Numbered from the stretch's first letter, positions 46,769-60,117 are shown. The stretch: 64,000 nt of DNA from Micromonospora sp. LH3U1 (GCF_028475105.1 NZ_CP116936.1:2604001-2668000), one strand, 5' to 3'. The notes: generated by a model from the letters alone, not told the origin. Program-made: numbers and translations.

Positions 46769-47353
46769 GTGGCATACCCACCGGCTGCCCGCTCGTCACC
46801 ACCGCGACAACCCTCGGTGAAGGTGATCCTCGCCAGCGCCGACGTGCAACGCGTGGTCGATCGCATCGCTCACCAGATCCTGGAGAAGACCCAGGGCGCC
46901 GCCGACACGGTGCTTCTTGGGATTCCCACCCGTGGCACCCCCCTCGCTCGGCGGCTCGCCGCCCGGATCAGCACCTTCGAGGATGTCGCCGTTCCGGTCG
47001 GTGTGCTCGACATCACTCTGTACCGCGACGACCTTCGCCGGCACGCCACCCGCGCGGTGGGCCCGACCGAGCTGCCGTCCGGCGGCATCGACGGCAAGCG
47101 GGTCATCCTGGTCGACGACGTCCTCTTCTCCGGCCGCACCGTCCGGGCCGCGCTCGACGCGCTCAACGACGTGGGCCGCCCAGCCTCCGTGCAGCTCGCC
47201 GTCCTGGTCGACCGCGGCCACCGGGAGCTGCCGATCCGCGCCGACTACGTCGGCAAGAACATCCCGACCTCGCTCGTCGAGAGCGTGAAGGTGACGCTCG
47301 CCGAGACCGACGGCGCCGACGAGGTCAGGTTGTACGGAGGGACCACCGCATGA
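46769..47353 (+). CDS. pyrR: bifunctional pyr operon regulator / uracil phosphoribosyltransferase PyrR
   Basis: 194 residues from GTG 46769, six bases after AAGGAGG. The PRPP-binding motif [19 protein letters not shown] is at about 111-129, with [14 protein letters not shown] and [10 protein letters not shown] as in other PyrR proteins. It binds the operon leader RNA in response to UMP/UTP and has weak UPRTase activity by family. Overlaps pyrB by four bases. Confidence 0.95.
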   Translation: MAYPPAARSSPPRQPSVKVILASADVQRVVDRIAHQILEKTQGAADTVLLGIPTRGTPLARRLAARISTFEDVAVPVGVLDITLYRDDLRRHATRAVGPTELPSGGIDGKRVILVDDVLFSGRTVRAALDALNDVGRPASVQLAVLVDRGHRELPIRADYVGKNIPTSLVESVKVTLAETDGADEVRLYGGTTA

Positions 47354-48276
47354 TCAAGCATCTGCTCTCCGGTGCGGACCTGGACGCCGACACCGCCACC
47401 GAGATCCTGGACACCGCCGCCGAGATGGCCACCGTCGCCGGCCGGGAGATCAAGAAGCTGCCCGCGCTGCGCGGCCGGACCGTGGTGAACCTTTTTTACG
47501 AGGACTCCACCCGTACCCGGATCTCCTTCGAGGCGGCGGCGAAGCGGCTCAGCGCCGACGTGATCAACTTTTCCGCGAAGGGGTCCAGCGTCACCAAGGG
47601 CGAGAGCCTGAAGGACACCGCGTTGACCCTGCAGGCCATGGGCGCCGACGCCGTCGTCGTTCGGCACCCCGCCTCCGGCGCGCCGCACCGGCTGGCCAAC
47701 TGGGTCGACGGTTCGGTGGTCAACGCCGGCGACGGCACCCACGAGCACCCCACCCAGGCGCTGCTGGACGCGTACACCATGCGGGCCCGGCTGGGCCGGC
47801 TCGCCGGCCTGTCGGTCGCGGTGGTCGGGGACGTGCTGCACTCCCGGGTCGCCCGCTCCAACGTGCTGCTGCTCTCCACCCTCGGCGCCAAGGTCACCCT
47901 GGTCGGCCCCCCGACCCTCATCCCGGTCGACATCGCGGGAGCGTTGGCGCCGGCCACCGACGTCTCCTACGACCTCGACTCGGTGCTGCCGAACGTCGAC
48001 GTGGTGATGATGCTGCGGGTGCAGCGGGAGCGGATGAACGACTCCTACTTCCCCTCCGCGCGCGAGTACGCCCGCCGCTACGGGCTGGACGGCCCGCGGA
48101 TGCGCCGGCTGCCCGAGCACGCGATCGTCATGCACCCCGGCCCGATGAACCGGGGGATGGAGATCACCCCCGAGGTCGCCGACTCACCCCGCTCCACCAT
48201 CGTCGAACAGGTCACCAACGGGGTCTCCGTGCGGATGGCCGTCCTGTACCTGCTGCTCGGAGGGAACAACCGGTGA
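47350..48276 (+). CDS. pyrB: aspartate carbamoyltransferase catalytic subunit
   Basis: 308 residues from ATG 47350. Carbamoyl phosphate site in [24 protein letters not shown] with the mobile Lys, and aspartate-side [14 protein letters not shown] and [11 protein letters not shown]. No pyrI regulatory subunit is present, so it is of the simple trimeric type. Overlaps pyrR and pyrC. Confidence 0.96.
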   Translation: MIKHLLSGADLDADTATEILDTAAEMATVAGREIKKLPALRGRTVVNLFYEDSTRTRISFEAAAKRLSADVINFSAKGSSVTKGESLKDTALTLQAMGADAVVVRHPASGAPHRLANWVDGSVVNAGDGTHEHPTQALLDAYTMRARLGRLAGLSVAVVGDVLHSRVARSNVLLLSTLGAKVTLVGPPTLIPVDIAGALAPATDVSYDLDSVLPNVDVVMMLRVQRERMNDSYFPSAREYARRYGLDGPRMRRLPEHAIVMHPGPMNRGMEITPEVADSPRSTIVEQVTNGVSVRMAVLYLLLGGNNR

Positions 48277-49550
48277 CCGCGTACCTGATCACCAGCGTGA
48301 GTGTCGTCGGCGGCCCGCCGACCGACCTGCTGATCCGCGACGGCGTGGTGGCCGAGGTGGGCTCCGGCCTGTCCGCGCCGGACGCAGGAGTCATCGACGG
48401 CACCGGGCTCGTCGCCCTGCCCGGCCTCGTCGACCTGCACACCCACCTGCGCGAGCCCGGTCGGGAGGACGCCGAGACCGTCGAATCGGGTTCCCGCGCG
48501 GCGGCGCTGGGTGGCTACACGGCGGTCTGCGCGATGGCCAACACCTCCCCGGTGGCGGACACCGCCGGTGTGGTGGAGCAGGTCTGGCGGCTCGGCCGGG
48601 AGGCCGGCCTGGTCGACGTGCAGCCGATCGGCGCGGTCACCGTCGGGCTGGCCGGCGAGCGGCTGGCCGAGCTGGGCGCGATGGCCGACTCCGCGGCCCG
48701 GGTGCGGATCTTCTCCGACGACGGGCACTGCGTCGCCGACCCGAAGCTGATGCGCCGGGCCCTGGAGTACGTCAAGGCGTTCGACGGGATCATCGCCCAG
48801 CACGCCGAGGAACCCCGGCTCACCGAGGGCGCCCAGATGCACGAGGGTGAGGTCTCCACCCGGCTCGGCCTGATCGGCTGGCCGGCGGTCGCCGAGGAGG
48901 CGATCATCGCCCGGGACGTGCTGCTCGCCGAGCACGTGGGCAGCCGACTGCACGTCTGCCACGTCTCCACCGCCGGCAGCGTCGAGGTGCTGCGTCAGGC
49001 GAAGGCGCGCGGCGTACGGGTCACCGCCGAGGTCACCCCGCACCACCTGCTGCTCACCGACGAGCGGGCAGAGTCCTACGACCCGGTCTTCAAGGTCAAC
49101 CCGCCGCTGCGGACGGCCGCGGACATCGCCGCCCTGCGTGCCGCGCTCGCCGACGGTGTCGTCGACGTGATCGCCACCGACCACGCCCCGCACGCCGTGG
49201 AGGACAAGGAGTGCGAGTGGGCGTACGCCCGGCCGGGGATGCTCGGCCTGGAGACGGCCCTCTCCATCGCGCTGGACGTGTTCGGTCCCGAGTGGGACCT
49301 GATCGCCGAGCGGATGTCCCGCACCCCGGCCCGGATCGCCGGGCTCACCGGGCACGGCGTGGACCCGGCTCCCGGTGTGCCGGCCAACCTGACCCTGATC
49401 GACCCGGCCGTCCGCCGCACCATCGAGCCGGCGGAGTTGGCCAGTCGCAGTCGCAACACCCCGTACGCCCGCATGACGCTGCCGGGTCGCATCGTGGCGA
49501 CCTTCCTGCGCGGCGAGCCGACGGTCCTGGACGGAAAGGCTGTCAAGTGA
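48273..49550 (+). CDS. pyrC: dihydroorotase
   Basis: 425 residues from GTG 48273. Class I enzyme: metal-binding [10 protein letters not shown], later [14 protein letters not shown] and [16 protein letters not shown], which hold the remaining His and Asp ligands. It closes carbamoyl aspartate to dihydroorotate. Its stop codon lies within an intergenic repeat that separates it from carA. Confidence 0.96.
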   Translation: MTAYLITSVSVVGGPPTDLLIRDGVVAEVGSGLSAPDAGVIDGTGLVALPGLVDLHTHLREPGREDAETVESGSRAAALGGYTAVCAMANTSPVADTAGVVEQVWRLGREAGLVDVQPIGAVTVGLAGERLAELGAMADSAARVRIFSDDGHCVADPKLMRRALEYVKAFDGIIAQHAEEPRLTEGAQMHEGEVSTRLGLIGWPAVAEEAIIARDVLLAEHVGSRLHVCHVSTAGSVEVLRQAKARGVRVTAEVTPHHLLLTDERAESYDPVFKVNPPLRTAADIAALRAALADGVVDVIATDHAPHAVEDKECEWAYARPGMLGLETALSIALDVFGPEWDLIAERMSRTPARIAGLTGHGVDPAPGVPANLTLIDPAVRRTIEPAELASRSRNTPYARMTLPGRIVATFLRGEPTVLDGKAVK

Positions 49551-49591
49551 GCGCGAGGAATGCAGCGAAGCGGAGTCCCGCAGTCGCGAAC
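49547..49591 (+). repeat. stop-codon-associated intergenic repeat, variant copy
   Basis: Forty-five bases starting GTGAGCGCGAGGAATG and ending CCCGCAGTCGCGAAC. The ends match the pair at 11462-11568, but the middle (CAGCGAAGCGGAGT) differs. As in copy A, the first bases contain the TGA stop of the upstream gene, here pyrC. It spaces pyrC from carA inside an otherwise overlapping operon. Confidence 0.85.
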
Positions 49592-49608
49592 GAAAGGCGG
49601 GCACAGTA

Positions 49609-50794
49609 ATGGTCAAGCGCAGACCCGCAATCCTTGTGCTCGAGGACGGGCGCACGTTCCCCGGTGAGGCGTACGGCAGCGTCGGGGAGACCTTCGGCGA
49701 AGCGGTCTTCAACACCGGCATGACCGGCTACCAGGAGACCCTCACCGACCCGTCCTACCACCGGCAGGTGGTGGTGCAGACCGCGCCGCACATCGGCAAC
49801 ACCGGCGTCAACGGCGAGGACGACGAGTCCGGCCGGATCTGGGTGGCGGGCTACGTCGTGCGCGACCCGGCCCGGATCGGGTCGAACTGGCGGGCCACCG
49901 GCGGTCTCGAGGACCGCCTCGCCACCGAGGGTGTGGTGGGTATCAGCGGGGTGGACACCCGGGCGTTGACCCGGCACCTGCGTGAGCGCGGCGCCATGCG
50001 GGTGGGCATCTCCAGCGTCGACAACGACCCGCAGAGCCTGCTGACCCGGGTCCGGCAGGCGCCGCAGATGACCGGCGCGGACCTGTCCGCCGAGGTGACC
50101 ACCGCCGAGCCGTACGTCGTCGAGGCCCTCGGCGAGCACCGGTTCACGGTGGCCGCTCTGGACCTGGGCATCAAGCGCAACGTTCCCCGTCGGCTCGCCA
50201 CGCGCGGGGTGACCACCCACGTGCTGCCGGCCTCGTCGAGCATCGATCAGCTGCTCGCCACCGGTGCCGACGCGATCTTCCTGTCGCCCGGCCCCGGTGA
50301 CCCGGCCACCGCCGACGCTCCGGTGGCGCTGGCCCGGGAGGCGCTGCGGCGGCAGGTGCCGCTGTTCGGCATCTGCTTCGGCAGCCAGATCCTCGGTCGG
50401 GCGCTCGGCTTCGGCACCTACAAGCTGGGCTACGGCCACCGGGGGATCAACCAGCCTGTGCTCGACCGGGCCACCGGCAAGGTCGAGGTGACCAGCCACA
50501 ACCATGGCTTCGCGGTCGAGGTGCCCGGTGCGGGTGGCGGCGCGGTGGTCCCCGACCAGGTGATCGACACCGACTTCGGTGGCGTGCGGGTGTCGCACGT
50601 CTGCCTCAATGACAACGTGGTCGAGGGGCTGCGGGCCGTGGACGTGCCCGCATTCACGGTTCAGTACCACCCGGAGGCGGCGGCCGGCCCGCACGACGCC
50701 GACTACCTCTTCGACCGATTCGCCGAGCTGATCGAGGGCCGTGCCCTCGACCGGCAGCCCAGTGAAGGCCGGACCCACAGCAAGGGGCGCAGCA

Positions 50795-50802
<8 letters not shown>
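49609..50802 (+). CDS. carA: carbamoyl-phosphate synthase small subunit
   Basis: 397 residues. N-terminal CPSase domain ([31 protein letters not shown]) and C-terminal class I glutamine amidotransferase with Cys256 in [11 protein letters not shown] and the His/Glu of VQYHPEA. Provides ammonia to CarB. It overlaps carB by eight bases. Confidence 0.97.
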
Positions 50803-54138
<3,336 letters not shown>

Positions 54139-54142
<4 letters not shown>

Positions 54143-55331
54143 CCCTGTTCGAGCAGGCGGTGCGGCCGTGGCTGTTCCGGCTCGGCGGCGGTGACGCCGA
54201 GGCGGCGCACGAGTGGACACTGCGGCGGTTGACCGCCCTGTCGCGGCAGCCGGCCGCCCTCGCGGCGCTGCGGGCCCGGTACGCGGTCAGCGCGCCGCGC
54301 ACGGTGTTCGGTGTGCGGTTCCCCAACCCGGTCGGTCTTGCGGCGGGGATGGACAAGGACGGCGCGGCGCTGCCGGCCTGGCCGGCGCTCGGCTTCGGTT
54401 TCGTCGAGGTCGGCACGGTCACCGCGCACGCCCAGCCGGGCAACCCCGGCCGCGGCTGTTCCGCCTGCCGGCCAGCGAGGCCGTGGTCAACCGGATGGGC
54501 TTCAACAACGCCGGGGCCGCCGCGCTGGCCGCCCGCCTGACGGCGTTGCCGCGCCCGCTCGGGGTGCCGCTGGGCATCTCGCTGGGCAAGTCCAAGGTGA
54601 CGCCGCTCGACGAGGCGGTCGAGGACTACCTCGCCTCGTACCGGGCGCTGCGCGGGCACGGCGACTACTTCGCGGTGAACGTGTCCTCACCGAACACCCC
54701 GGGGCTGCGCTCATTGCAGGACCGTGCCCACCTGGACGCGCTGCTCGCCGCGCTGGTGGGGGAGAAGCCGGTGCTGGTCAAGATCGCGCCGGATCTGACC
54801 GAGGCGGCGATCGCCGAGCTGCTGGAGGTCTGTCTGGCCCGAGGCGCCGCCGGGGTGATCGCCACCAACACCACGCTGGCCCGTACCGGTCTGGCCACAG
54901 TGGACGTCGAGCGCGGCGCCCAGGCCGGTGGTCTCTCCGGCCGCCCACTCACCGGGCGGGCCCGCGAGGTGGTCGCCTTCGTCCACCGGGAAACCAACGG
55001 CCGACTCCCGATCATCGGCGTAGGCGGCGTGCTGGACCCGGACGACGCAACGCGGATGTTCGACGCCGGCGCCGCCCTGGTGCAGCTCTACACCGGCTTC
55101 ATCTACCGAGGCCCAGCCCTAGTCCGCGCCACAGCCCGCACCGCCCCGCCCCCGCCCCCGCCGCGCCACCCCCCGCCGCGCCACCCTCCGCCGCCGCCCC
55201 CGCCGCGCCACCCCCGCCGCGTCGATCTAGGGCAGATCGTCGTGATCGGAGATCCACTGACGACAACCTGCCCTAGATCGACGAGGACAAGCTGCCCTAG
55301 ATCGACGGGGAAAGGGACGACGCGCGCGTGA
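54139..55331 (+). CDS. pyrD: dihydroorotate dehydrogenase (quinone type), reading frame broken once
   Basis: Starts GTG 54139. The first frame gives [19 protein letters not shown] and [12 protein letters not shown], then fails; the frame one base back continues [20 protein letters not shown]. One C missing from the run at 54444-54447 explains it, since the family reads [12 protein letters not shown]. Later motifs are intact: [12 protein letters not shown] with the catalytic Ser, ATNTTLAR and [11 protein letters not shown]. After the normal end ([12 protein letters not shown]) the frame runs on for about 65 Pro/Arg-rich residues through a C-rich repeat and a palindrome, overlapping bioA. FMN enzyme, class 2, membrane-associated. 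Confidence 0.88.
55141..55220 (+). repeat. C-rich imperfect tandem repeat at the 3' end of pyrD
   Basis: Units close to CCGCCGCGCCACCCC recur three times with C-runs between. It is translated as Pro/Arg/His in the extended pyrD frame. Similar but less regular C-rich tracts precede the family A palindromes. Confidence 0.7.
55221..55306. repeat. palindromic repeat with GTCGATC ends (family B), plus an extra half copy
   Basis: GTCGATCTAGGGCAG (55221-55235) is complementary to CTGCCCTAGATCGAC at 55268-55282; a third copy of the right arm is at 55292-55306. The outer bases GTCGATC resemble the GTTGATC ends of family A. It lies between pyrD and bioA. Confidence 0.85.
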
Positions 55332-56602
55332 CACCTGAGGAGATTCTGGCCGGGGATCGGGCGCACGTTTGGCATCCTTACGCCGCTATGCCGCCGGCTC
55401 ACCCGCCTTACGTGGTGCGGAGCGCGGAGGGGGTGCGGCTGCGGCTTGCCGACGGGCGTGAGCTGGTGGACGGGATGTCGTCCTGGTGGGCGGCGATCCA
55501 CGGATACCGACACCCGGTGCTGGACGCCGCGGTGACCGATCAGCTCGGCCGGATGAGCCACGTGATGTTCGGCGGGCTCACCCACGAGCCCGCCGTGCAG
55601 CTCGCCCGGACCCTGGTCGAGCTGACCCCGGATGGTCTGGAGCACGTGTTCCTGGCCGACTCCGGCTCGGTCAGCGTCGAGGTGGCGGTGAAGATGTGCC
55701 TGCAGTACCAGCGGGCCATCGGTCGGCCGCAGCGGCGTCGGCTGGCGACCTGGCGGGGCGGCTACCACGGCGACACGTTCCACCCGATGAGCGTCTGTGA
55801 CCCGGAGGGCGGGATGCACCACCTCTGGGGCGACGTGCTGCCCCGGCAGGTGTTCGCCCCGGTCCCACCGGGAGGCTTCACCGACCCACCCGACGACGCG
55901 TACGTGGCGGCGCTGGTGGACACGGTGGAGCGGCACGCCGACGAACTGGCCGCGGTGATCGTCGAGCCCGTCGTCCAGGGCGCTGGTGGGATGCGTTTCC
56001 ACCACCCGGGTTACCTGCGGGTGCTGCGCGAGGTGACCCGTGCGCACGGGGTGCTGCTGATCTTCGACGAGATCGCCACCGGGTTCGGCCGTACCGGTGC
56101 GATGTTCGCCGCCGAGCACGCCGGGGTGACCCCGGACGTGCTGTGCGTGGGCAAGGCGCTCACCGGCGGCTACCTGACGCTCGCGGCGACGCTGTGTACC
56201 CCGGAGGTCGCCCGGGGCATCTCCGCCGGCGGTGTGCTGGCGCACGGCCCCACGTTCATGGGCAACCCGTTGGCGTGTGCGGTGGCTAACGCCTCCATCG
56301 GGCTGCTGCGGGCCGGGGACTGGTCGGCGCAGGTGGCCAGGGTCGGCGCTGGCCTGCGCGCGGGCCTGGAGCCCTTGCGCGGTACGCCCGGCGTGGCCGA
56401 CGTACGGGTGCTCGGCGCGATCGGGGTGGTCCAGCTCGATCACGAGGTCGACCTCGGCGCGGCCACCGCCGCTGCGGTCGACCAGGGAGTGTGGCTGCGC
56501 CCGTTCCGCGACCTGATCTACACGATGCCGCCGTACGTCACCGACGACGTCGACCTGGCCCGGATCGCGGCCGGGGTGGCGGCGGCGGTGGCGGCCGGCT
56601 GA
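55328..56602 (+). CDS. bioA: adenosylmethionine-8-amino-7-oxononanoate aminotransferase
   Basis: 424 residues from GTG 55328. Class III PLP aminotransferase: [13 protein letters not shown] near the start is typical of BioA (DAPA synthase), with [14 protein letters not shown], the PLP Asp in [12 protein letters not shown] and Lys276 in [30 protein letters not shown] closes the core. It uses SAM as amino donor for biotin synthesis. No other bio gene is near; it stands alone between pyrD and pyrF, just after the repeats. Confidence 0.93.
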   Translation: MTPEEILAGDRAHVWHPYAAMPPAHPPYVVRSAEGVRLRLADGRELVDGMSSWWAAIHGYRHPVLDAAVTDQLGRMSHVMFGGLTHEPAVQLARTLVELTPDGLEHVFLADSGSVSVEVAVKMCLQYQRAIGRPQRRRLATWRGGYHGDTFHPMSVCDPEGGMHHLWGDVLPRQVFAPVPPGGFTDPPDDAYVAALVDTVERHADELAAVIVEPVVQGAGGMRFHHPGYLRVLREVTRAHGVLLIFDEIATGFGRTGAMFAAEHAGVTPDVLCVGKALTGGYLTLAATLCTPEVARGISAGGVLAHGPTFMGNPLACAVANASIGLLRAGDWSAQVARVGAGLRAGLEPLRGTPGVADVRVLGAIGVVQLDHEVDLGAATAAAVDQGVWLRPFRDLIYTMPPYVTDDVDLARIAAGVAAAVAAG

Positions 56603-56674
56603 GTCGGCCCGGTCACCGGGTCGACGGTTACCCGGGCGGGGCTGCCGTCCGGACGAGGAGAGGGGAACACTCCG

Positions 56675-57511
56675 ATGGATAGCTTCGGTACCCGGCTGCA
56701 CCGGGCGATCACCGAGCGGGGGCCACTCTGTGTGGGCATCGACCCGCATCCCGGTCTGCTGGCCCGTTGGGGCCTCGCGGACGACGTTCAGGGGCTTGAC
56801 CGGTTCACCCGGACCGTCGTGGAAGCCCTCGGTGACCGGGTTGCGGTGGTCAAGCCTCAGTCGGCCTTTTTCGAGCGTTTCGGGTCCCGAGGTGTGGCGA
56901 TTCTTGAGTCAACTATCCGACAGTTACGGAATGCCGGCTCGCTCGTTCTGCTCGACGTCAAGCGCGGCGACATCGGCTCGACGGTGAGCGCGTACGCCTC
57001 CGCGTACCTCGATCCATCCAGCCCTTTGTATGTCGACGCGGTCACCGCGAGCCCCTACCTCGGGGTCGGTTCGCTGGCGCCGATGTTCGAACTGGCCGCC
57101 AAGCACGGCGGTGGCGTGTTCGTGCTGGCCCTCACCTCCAACCCCGAGGGCGCGGCCGTGCAGCAGGCCCGCACGGCCGACGGCCGCACCGTGGCGCAGA
57201 CCGTGATCGACGAGATTTCCCAGCTCAACAGCGGTGCGACCCCGCTCGGGAGCTTCGGTCTGGTGGTCGGCGCGACCATCGGCGACACCGGTCACGACCT
57301 CTCCGGTGTGGGGGGCCCGCTGCTCGCACCGGGGCTCGGCGCGCAGGGTGCTGGGGCAGCCGATCTGCGTACCGTCTTCGGTTCGAGCCTCGCCTCGGTG
57401 CTCCCGTCGTACTCCCGGGAGGTGCTCTCGGCGGGCCCCGATGTCGCCGCCCTGCGGGCCGCCGCGGACCGCGTGTTGGTCGACTGCCGGGCCGTTCTGC
57501 CTGCCCGGTGA
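56675..57511 (+). CDS. pyrF: orotidine 5'-phosphate decarboxylase (type 2)
   Basis: 278 residues from ATG 56675. TIM barrel of the longer actinobacterial/myxobacterial type: CVGIDPHPGLLARWG, VVKPQSAFFERFG and the catalytic LLDVKRGDIGSTVSAYA. The late VVGATIGDTG strand and GAQG phosphate loop are present. Last step to UMP. Ends in a hairpin that overlaps its stop. Confidence 0.95.
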   Translation: MDSFGTRLHRAITERGPLCVGIDPHPGLLARWGLADDVQGLDRFTRTVVEALGDRVAVVKPQSAFFERFGSRGVAILESTIRQLRNAGSLVLLDVKRGDIGSTVSAYASAYLDPSSPLYVDAVTASPYLGVGSLAPMFELAAKHGGGVFVLALTSNPEGAAVQQARTADGRTVAQTVIDEISQLNSGATPLGSFGLVVGATIGDTGHDLSGVGGPLLAPGLGAQGAGAADLRTVFGSSLASVLPSYSREVLSAGPDVAALRAAADRVLVDCRAVLPAR

Positions 57512-57531
57512 CTGACTGACGGGTCGGTCAC
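57508..57531 (+). terminator. hairpin at the end of the pyr operon
   Basis: GTGACTGAC (57508-57516) and GTCGGTCAC (57523-57531) pair with one G-T wobble around a six-base loop. The stop codon of pyrF is inside the left arm. A short CTCTAC follows, no T-run. Confidence 0.5.
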
Positions 57532-57689
57532 TCTACGGTGATCATGCGGCCCCCACGTTGCCGAAAGCTCCGTTGGCCGCTAGTTTTCCCCGCGCTGGGA
57601 ACCATGTACCCCTTGGTTCACAGCGACACCACGTTTCACAGATGCGGCGGTGCGCCCCGCCCGCCGCGATAGGGACCTGAGGAGAACTG

Positions 57690-58007
57690 GTGCCGCTCCC
57701 GTCACTGACCCCCGAACAACGCGCTGCCGCGCTCGAGAAGGCTGCGGAAATCCGCAAGGCCCGTGCTCAGCTGAAGGAGCAGCTCAAGCAGGGCAAGACC
57801 ACGCTCGGTGCCGTCCTCGAGCGCGCCGAGAGCGACGACGTCGTTGGCAAGCTCAAGGTTTCGGCCGTCCTGCAGGCCATGCCGGGCATCGGCAAGATCC
57901 GGGCTACCCAGATCATGGAGAAGCTCAAGATCGCCGACAGCCGTCGCCTGCGCGGCCTTGGTGAGCAGCAGCGCAAGGCACTGCTTGGAGAGTTCGCCGC
58001 CAACTGA
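57690..58007 (+). CDS. mihF: integration host factor, actinobacterial type (mIHF/sIHF)
   Basis: 105 residues from GTG 57690 (GAGGAG ten bases upstream). Helical N-terminus (LTPEQRAAALEKAAEIRKAR) then a helix-two-turn-helix DNA-binding part: KLKVSAVLQAMPGIGKIRAT and QIMEKLKIADSRRLRGLG. Nucleoid protein unrelated to proteobacterial IHF; it bends DNA without sequence preference. Its position before gmk and rpoZ is conserved in actinobacteria. Confidence 0.95.
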   Translation: MPLPSLTPEQRAAALEKAAEIRKARAQLKEQLKQGKTTLGAVLERAESDDVVGKLKVSAVLQAMPGIGKIRATQIMEKLKIADSRRLRGLGEQQRKALLGEFAAN

Positions 58008-58032
58008 ACCTGGCAGCGTGTAGAAACAAGCA

Positions 58033-58566
58033 GTGAGCACGGATGACGAGGCGCGCCCGGCGGCTCGGCTCACTGTCCTGGCTGGACCTTCGGGTTCCGG
58101 CAGGGAGAGTGTCGTCGAGCTCGTCCGGGCGCGTTCTCCGTCCGTGTGGATCCCGGTGCCGGCCATTACCAGGCCGCGCCGGGAGTCGGAGATCGACGGG
58201 GTCGACCGCGTCTTCCTCGCCCCCGCCGAGTTCGATCGCCAGCTCGCCGCCGACGAGCTGTTGGAGTGGTCCCGGATCGGCTCGTACCGCCGGGGCACCC
58301 CGTACCCACCGCTGCGTGCCCGGCTCGACGCCGGGCAGCCGGTGCTGCTCCCGCTCGATCTGCGTGGCGCTCTGCTGGTCCGTGCGCGCCTGCCCGATTG
58401 CCGGCTGGTGCTGCTGAGCCCACCCGGGTATCAACCCGACGCCGGCGTCGCGGCCACCGTCGAGCACACGCTGACCCACGACCTCACCGAGCGTGTGGTC
58501 GACGAGCTGGTAGGCTTACTCGGTTCTTCTTATCCGGATCCGGCCTGGTCGCGCGTACGCGGCTGA
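58033..58566 (+). CDS. gmk: guanylate kinase-like protein with altered P-loop
   Basis: 177 residues from GTG 58033. Position (mihF-gmk-rpoZ) and fold match guanylate kinase: TRPRRESEIDGVDRVFL, LEWSRIGSYRRGTP and the nucleotide strand VLLPLDLRGALLVR. However the P-loop reads GPSGSGRES (18-26), so the usual Lys is Arg24 and the Ser/Thr after it is Glu25. The usual Tyr in DGVDY is Arg. The protein is also shorter than most (190-210). It may be weak or inactive as a GMP kinase. Confidence 0.82.
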   Translation: MSTDDEARPAARLTVLAGPSGSGRESVVELVRARSPSVWIPVPAITRPRRESEIDGVDRVFLAPAEFDRQLAADELLEWSRIGSYRRGTPYPPLRARLDAGQPVLLPLDLRGALLVRARLPDCRLVLLSPPGYQPDAGVAATVEHTLTHDLTERVVDELVGLLGSSYPDPAWSRVRG

Positions 58567-58630
58567 CGGCTGGCCGCCGTTGAGACTCAGCACCGCGTCC
58601 GCGCGGCTCGAAAGACGCAGAGGTTAATTC

Positions 58631-58894
58631 GTGGGATCCATCGCCAACCCCGAAGGCATCACCAACCCGCCGATCGACGAGCTCCTCGAGAAGACGACGT
58701 CGAAGTACGCGCTGGTCATCTTCGCCGCCAAGCGCGCGCGCCAGGTGAACGCCTACTACAGCCAGCTCGGTGAGGGCCTCCTGGAGTACGTCGGCCCGCT
58801 CGTCGAGACCACCCCGCAGGAGAAGCCCCTCTCGATCGCCATGCGCGAGATCAACGGCGGCCTGCTCACCGCCGAGCCGACCGACCAGCCGTAA
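58631..58894 (+). CDS. rpoZ: RNA polymerase omega subunit
   Basis: 87 residues from GTG 58631. [33 protein letters not shown] is the conserved core that wraps the beta-prime C-terminus. [10 protein letters not shown] near residue 67 is also conserved. Length is typical for actinobacteria (about 85-110). Confidence 0.95.
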   Translation: MGSIANPEGITNPPIDELLEKTTSKYALVIFAAKRARQVNAYYSQLGEGLLEYVGPLVETTPQEKPLSIAMREINGGLLTAEPTDQP

Positions 58895-58908
58895 GCCCTC
58901 GCTGGCCG

Positions 58909-60117
58909 ATGTCCGCCTCGATCGTCCTCGGGGTCGGCGGCGGCATCGCCGCCTACAAGGCGTGCGAGCTGCTGCGACTCTTCACCGAATCGGGTCACCG
59001 GGTTCGGGTCGTGCCGACCGCGTCGGCGCTCCGGTTCGTCGGGGCGCCGACCTGGGCGGCACTCTCCGGTCAGCCGGTGGCCGACGACGTCTGGACCGAC
59101 GTCCACGAGGTGCCGCACGTCCGGCTCGGTCAGCAGGCCGATCTGGTGGTGGTCGCGCCGACCACCACCGACCTGCTCGCCAAGGCCGCGCACGGGCTCG
59201 CCGACGACCTGCTCACCAACACCCTGCTGACCGCTCGCTGTCCAGTGTTGTTGGCCCCGGCCATGCACACCGAGATGTGGGAGCACCCGGCCACCGTGGC
59301 CAACGTCGCCACGCTGCGGGCCCGGGGTGTCCTGGTCATCGAGCCCGCCGTCGGCCGGCTCACCGGCGTCGACACCGGCAAGGGGCGCCTGCCCGACCCG
59401 GCCGAGATCTTCGCCGTCGCCCGTCGGGTCCTGGCCCGGGGTGTCTCCGCCCCCACCGACCTGGCCGGCCGCCGGGTGGTCGTCACCGCAGGTGGCACCC
59501 GGGAGCCGTTGGACCCGGTCCGCTTCCTGGGTAACCGCTCCTCGGGCAAGCAGGGTTACGCGTTCGCCCGCGCGGCGGTCGCCCGGGGCGCCCGGGTCAC
59601 CCTGATCGCGGCCAACGTCTCCCTCTCCGACCCCGCCGGCGTCGACCTGATCCGGGTGGGCACCACCGCTGAGCTGCGGGAGGCGACGCTGAAGGCCGCC
59701 GTCGAGGCCGACGCGGTGGTGATGGCGGCGGCTCCGGCCGATTTCCGGCCGGCGGCGTACGCGCCTGGCAAAATCAAGAAGTCGGACGATGGCGTCGCGC
59801 CCACCATCGAGCTCGTCACGAACCCGGACATCGCGGCTGAGCTCGGCAAGCGCAAACGACCGGGGCAGCTGCTGGTGGTGTTCGCGGCCGAGACCGGCGA
59901 CGCGGAAGCCAACGGCCGTGCGAAACTCGCCCGGAAGCGGGCCGACCTCATCGTGATCAACGAAGTCGGTCCGGACAAGGTCTTCGGGGCCGACACCAAC
60001 ACGGTGACGGTCATCGGCGCGGACGGCTCGGTCAGCCGTTTGCCCGAGCAGGCCAAGGAGGCTGTGGCCGACACCGTCTGGGATCTGGTCGTGGCGCGGC
60101 TGACCGGTGACTCCTGA
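58909..60117 (+). CDS. coaBC: bifunctional phosphopantothenoylcysteine decarboxylase / phosphopantothenate--cysteine ligase
   Basis: 402 residues from ATG 58909, 14 bases after rpoZ. The N-terminal FMN flavoprotein half (CoaC) has GVGGGIAAYKACELLR, VPHVRLGQQADLVVVAPTT and LLAPAMHTEMW; the common PAMN is PAMH. The C-terminal CoaB half begins GRRVVVTAGGTREPLDPVR and contains NRSSGKQGYAFA and the synthetase region APADFRPA with KIKK. Two steps of coenzyme A synthesis. Confidence 0.96.
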   Translation: MSASIVLGVGGGIAAYKACELLRLFTESGHRVRVVPTASALRFVGAPTWAALSGQPVADDVWTDVHEVPHVRLGQQADLVVVAPTTTDLLAKAAHGLADDLLTNTLLTARCPVLLAPAMHTEMWEHPATVANVATLRARGVLVIEPAVGRLTGVDTGKGRLPDPAEIFAVARRVLARGVSAPTDLAGRRVVVTAGGTREPLDPVRFLGNRSSGKQGYAFARAAVARGARVTLIAANVSLSDPAGVDLIRVGTTAELREATLKAAVEADAVVMAAAPADFRPAAYAPGKIKKSDDGVAPTIELVTNPDIAAELGKRKRPGQLLVVFAAETGDAEANGRAKLARKRADLIVINEVGPDKVFGADTNTVTVIGADGSVSRLPEQAKEAVADTVWDLVVARLTGDS

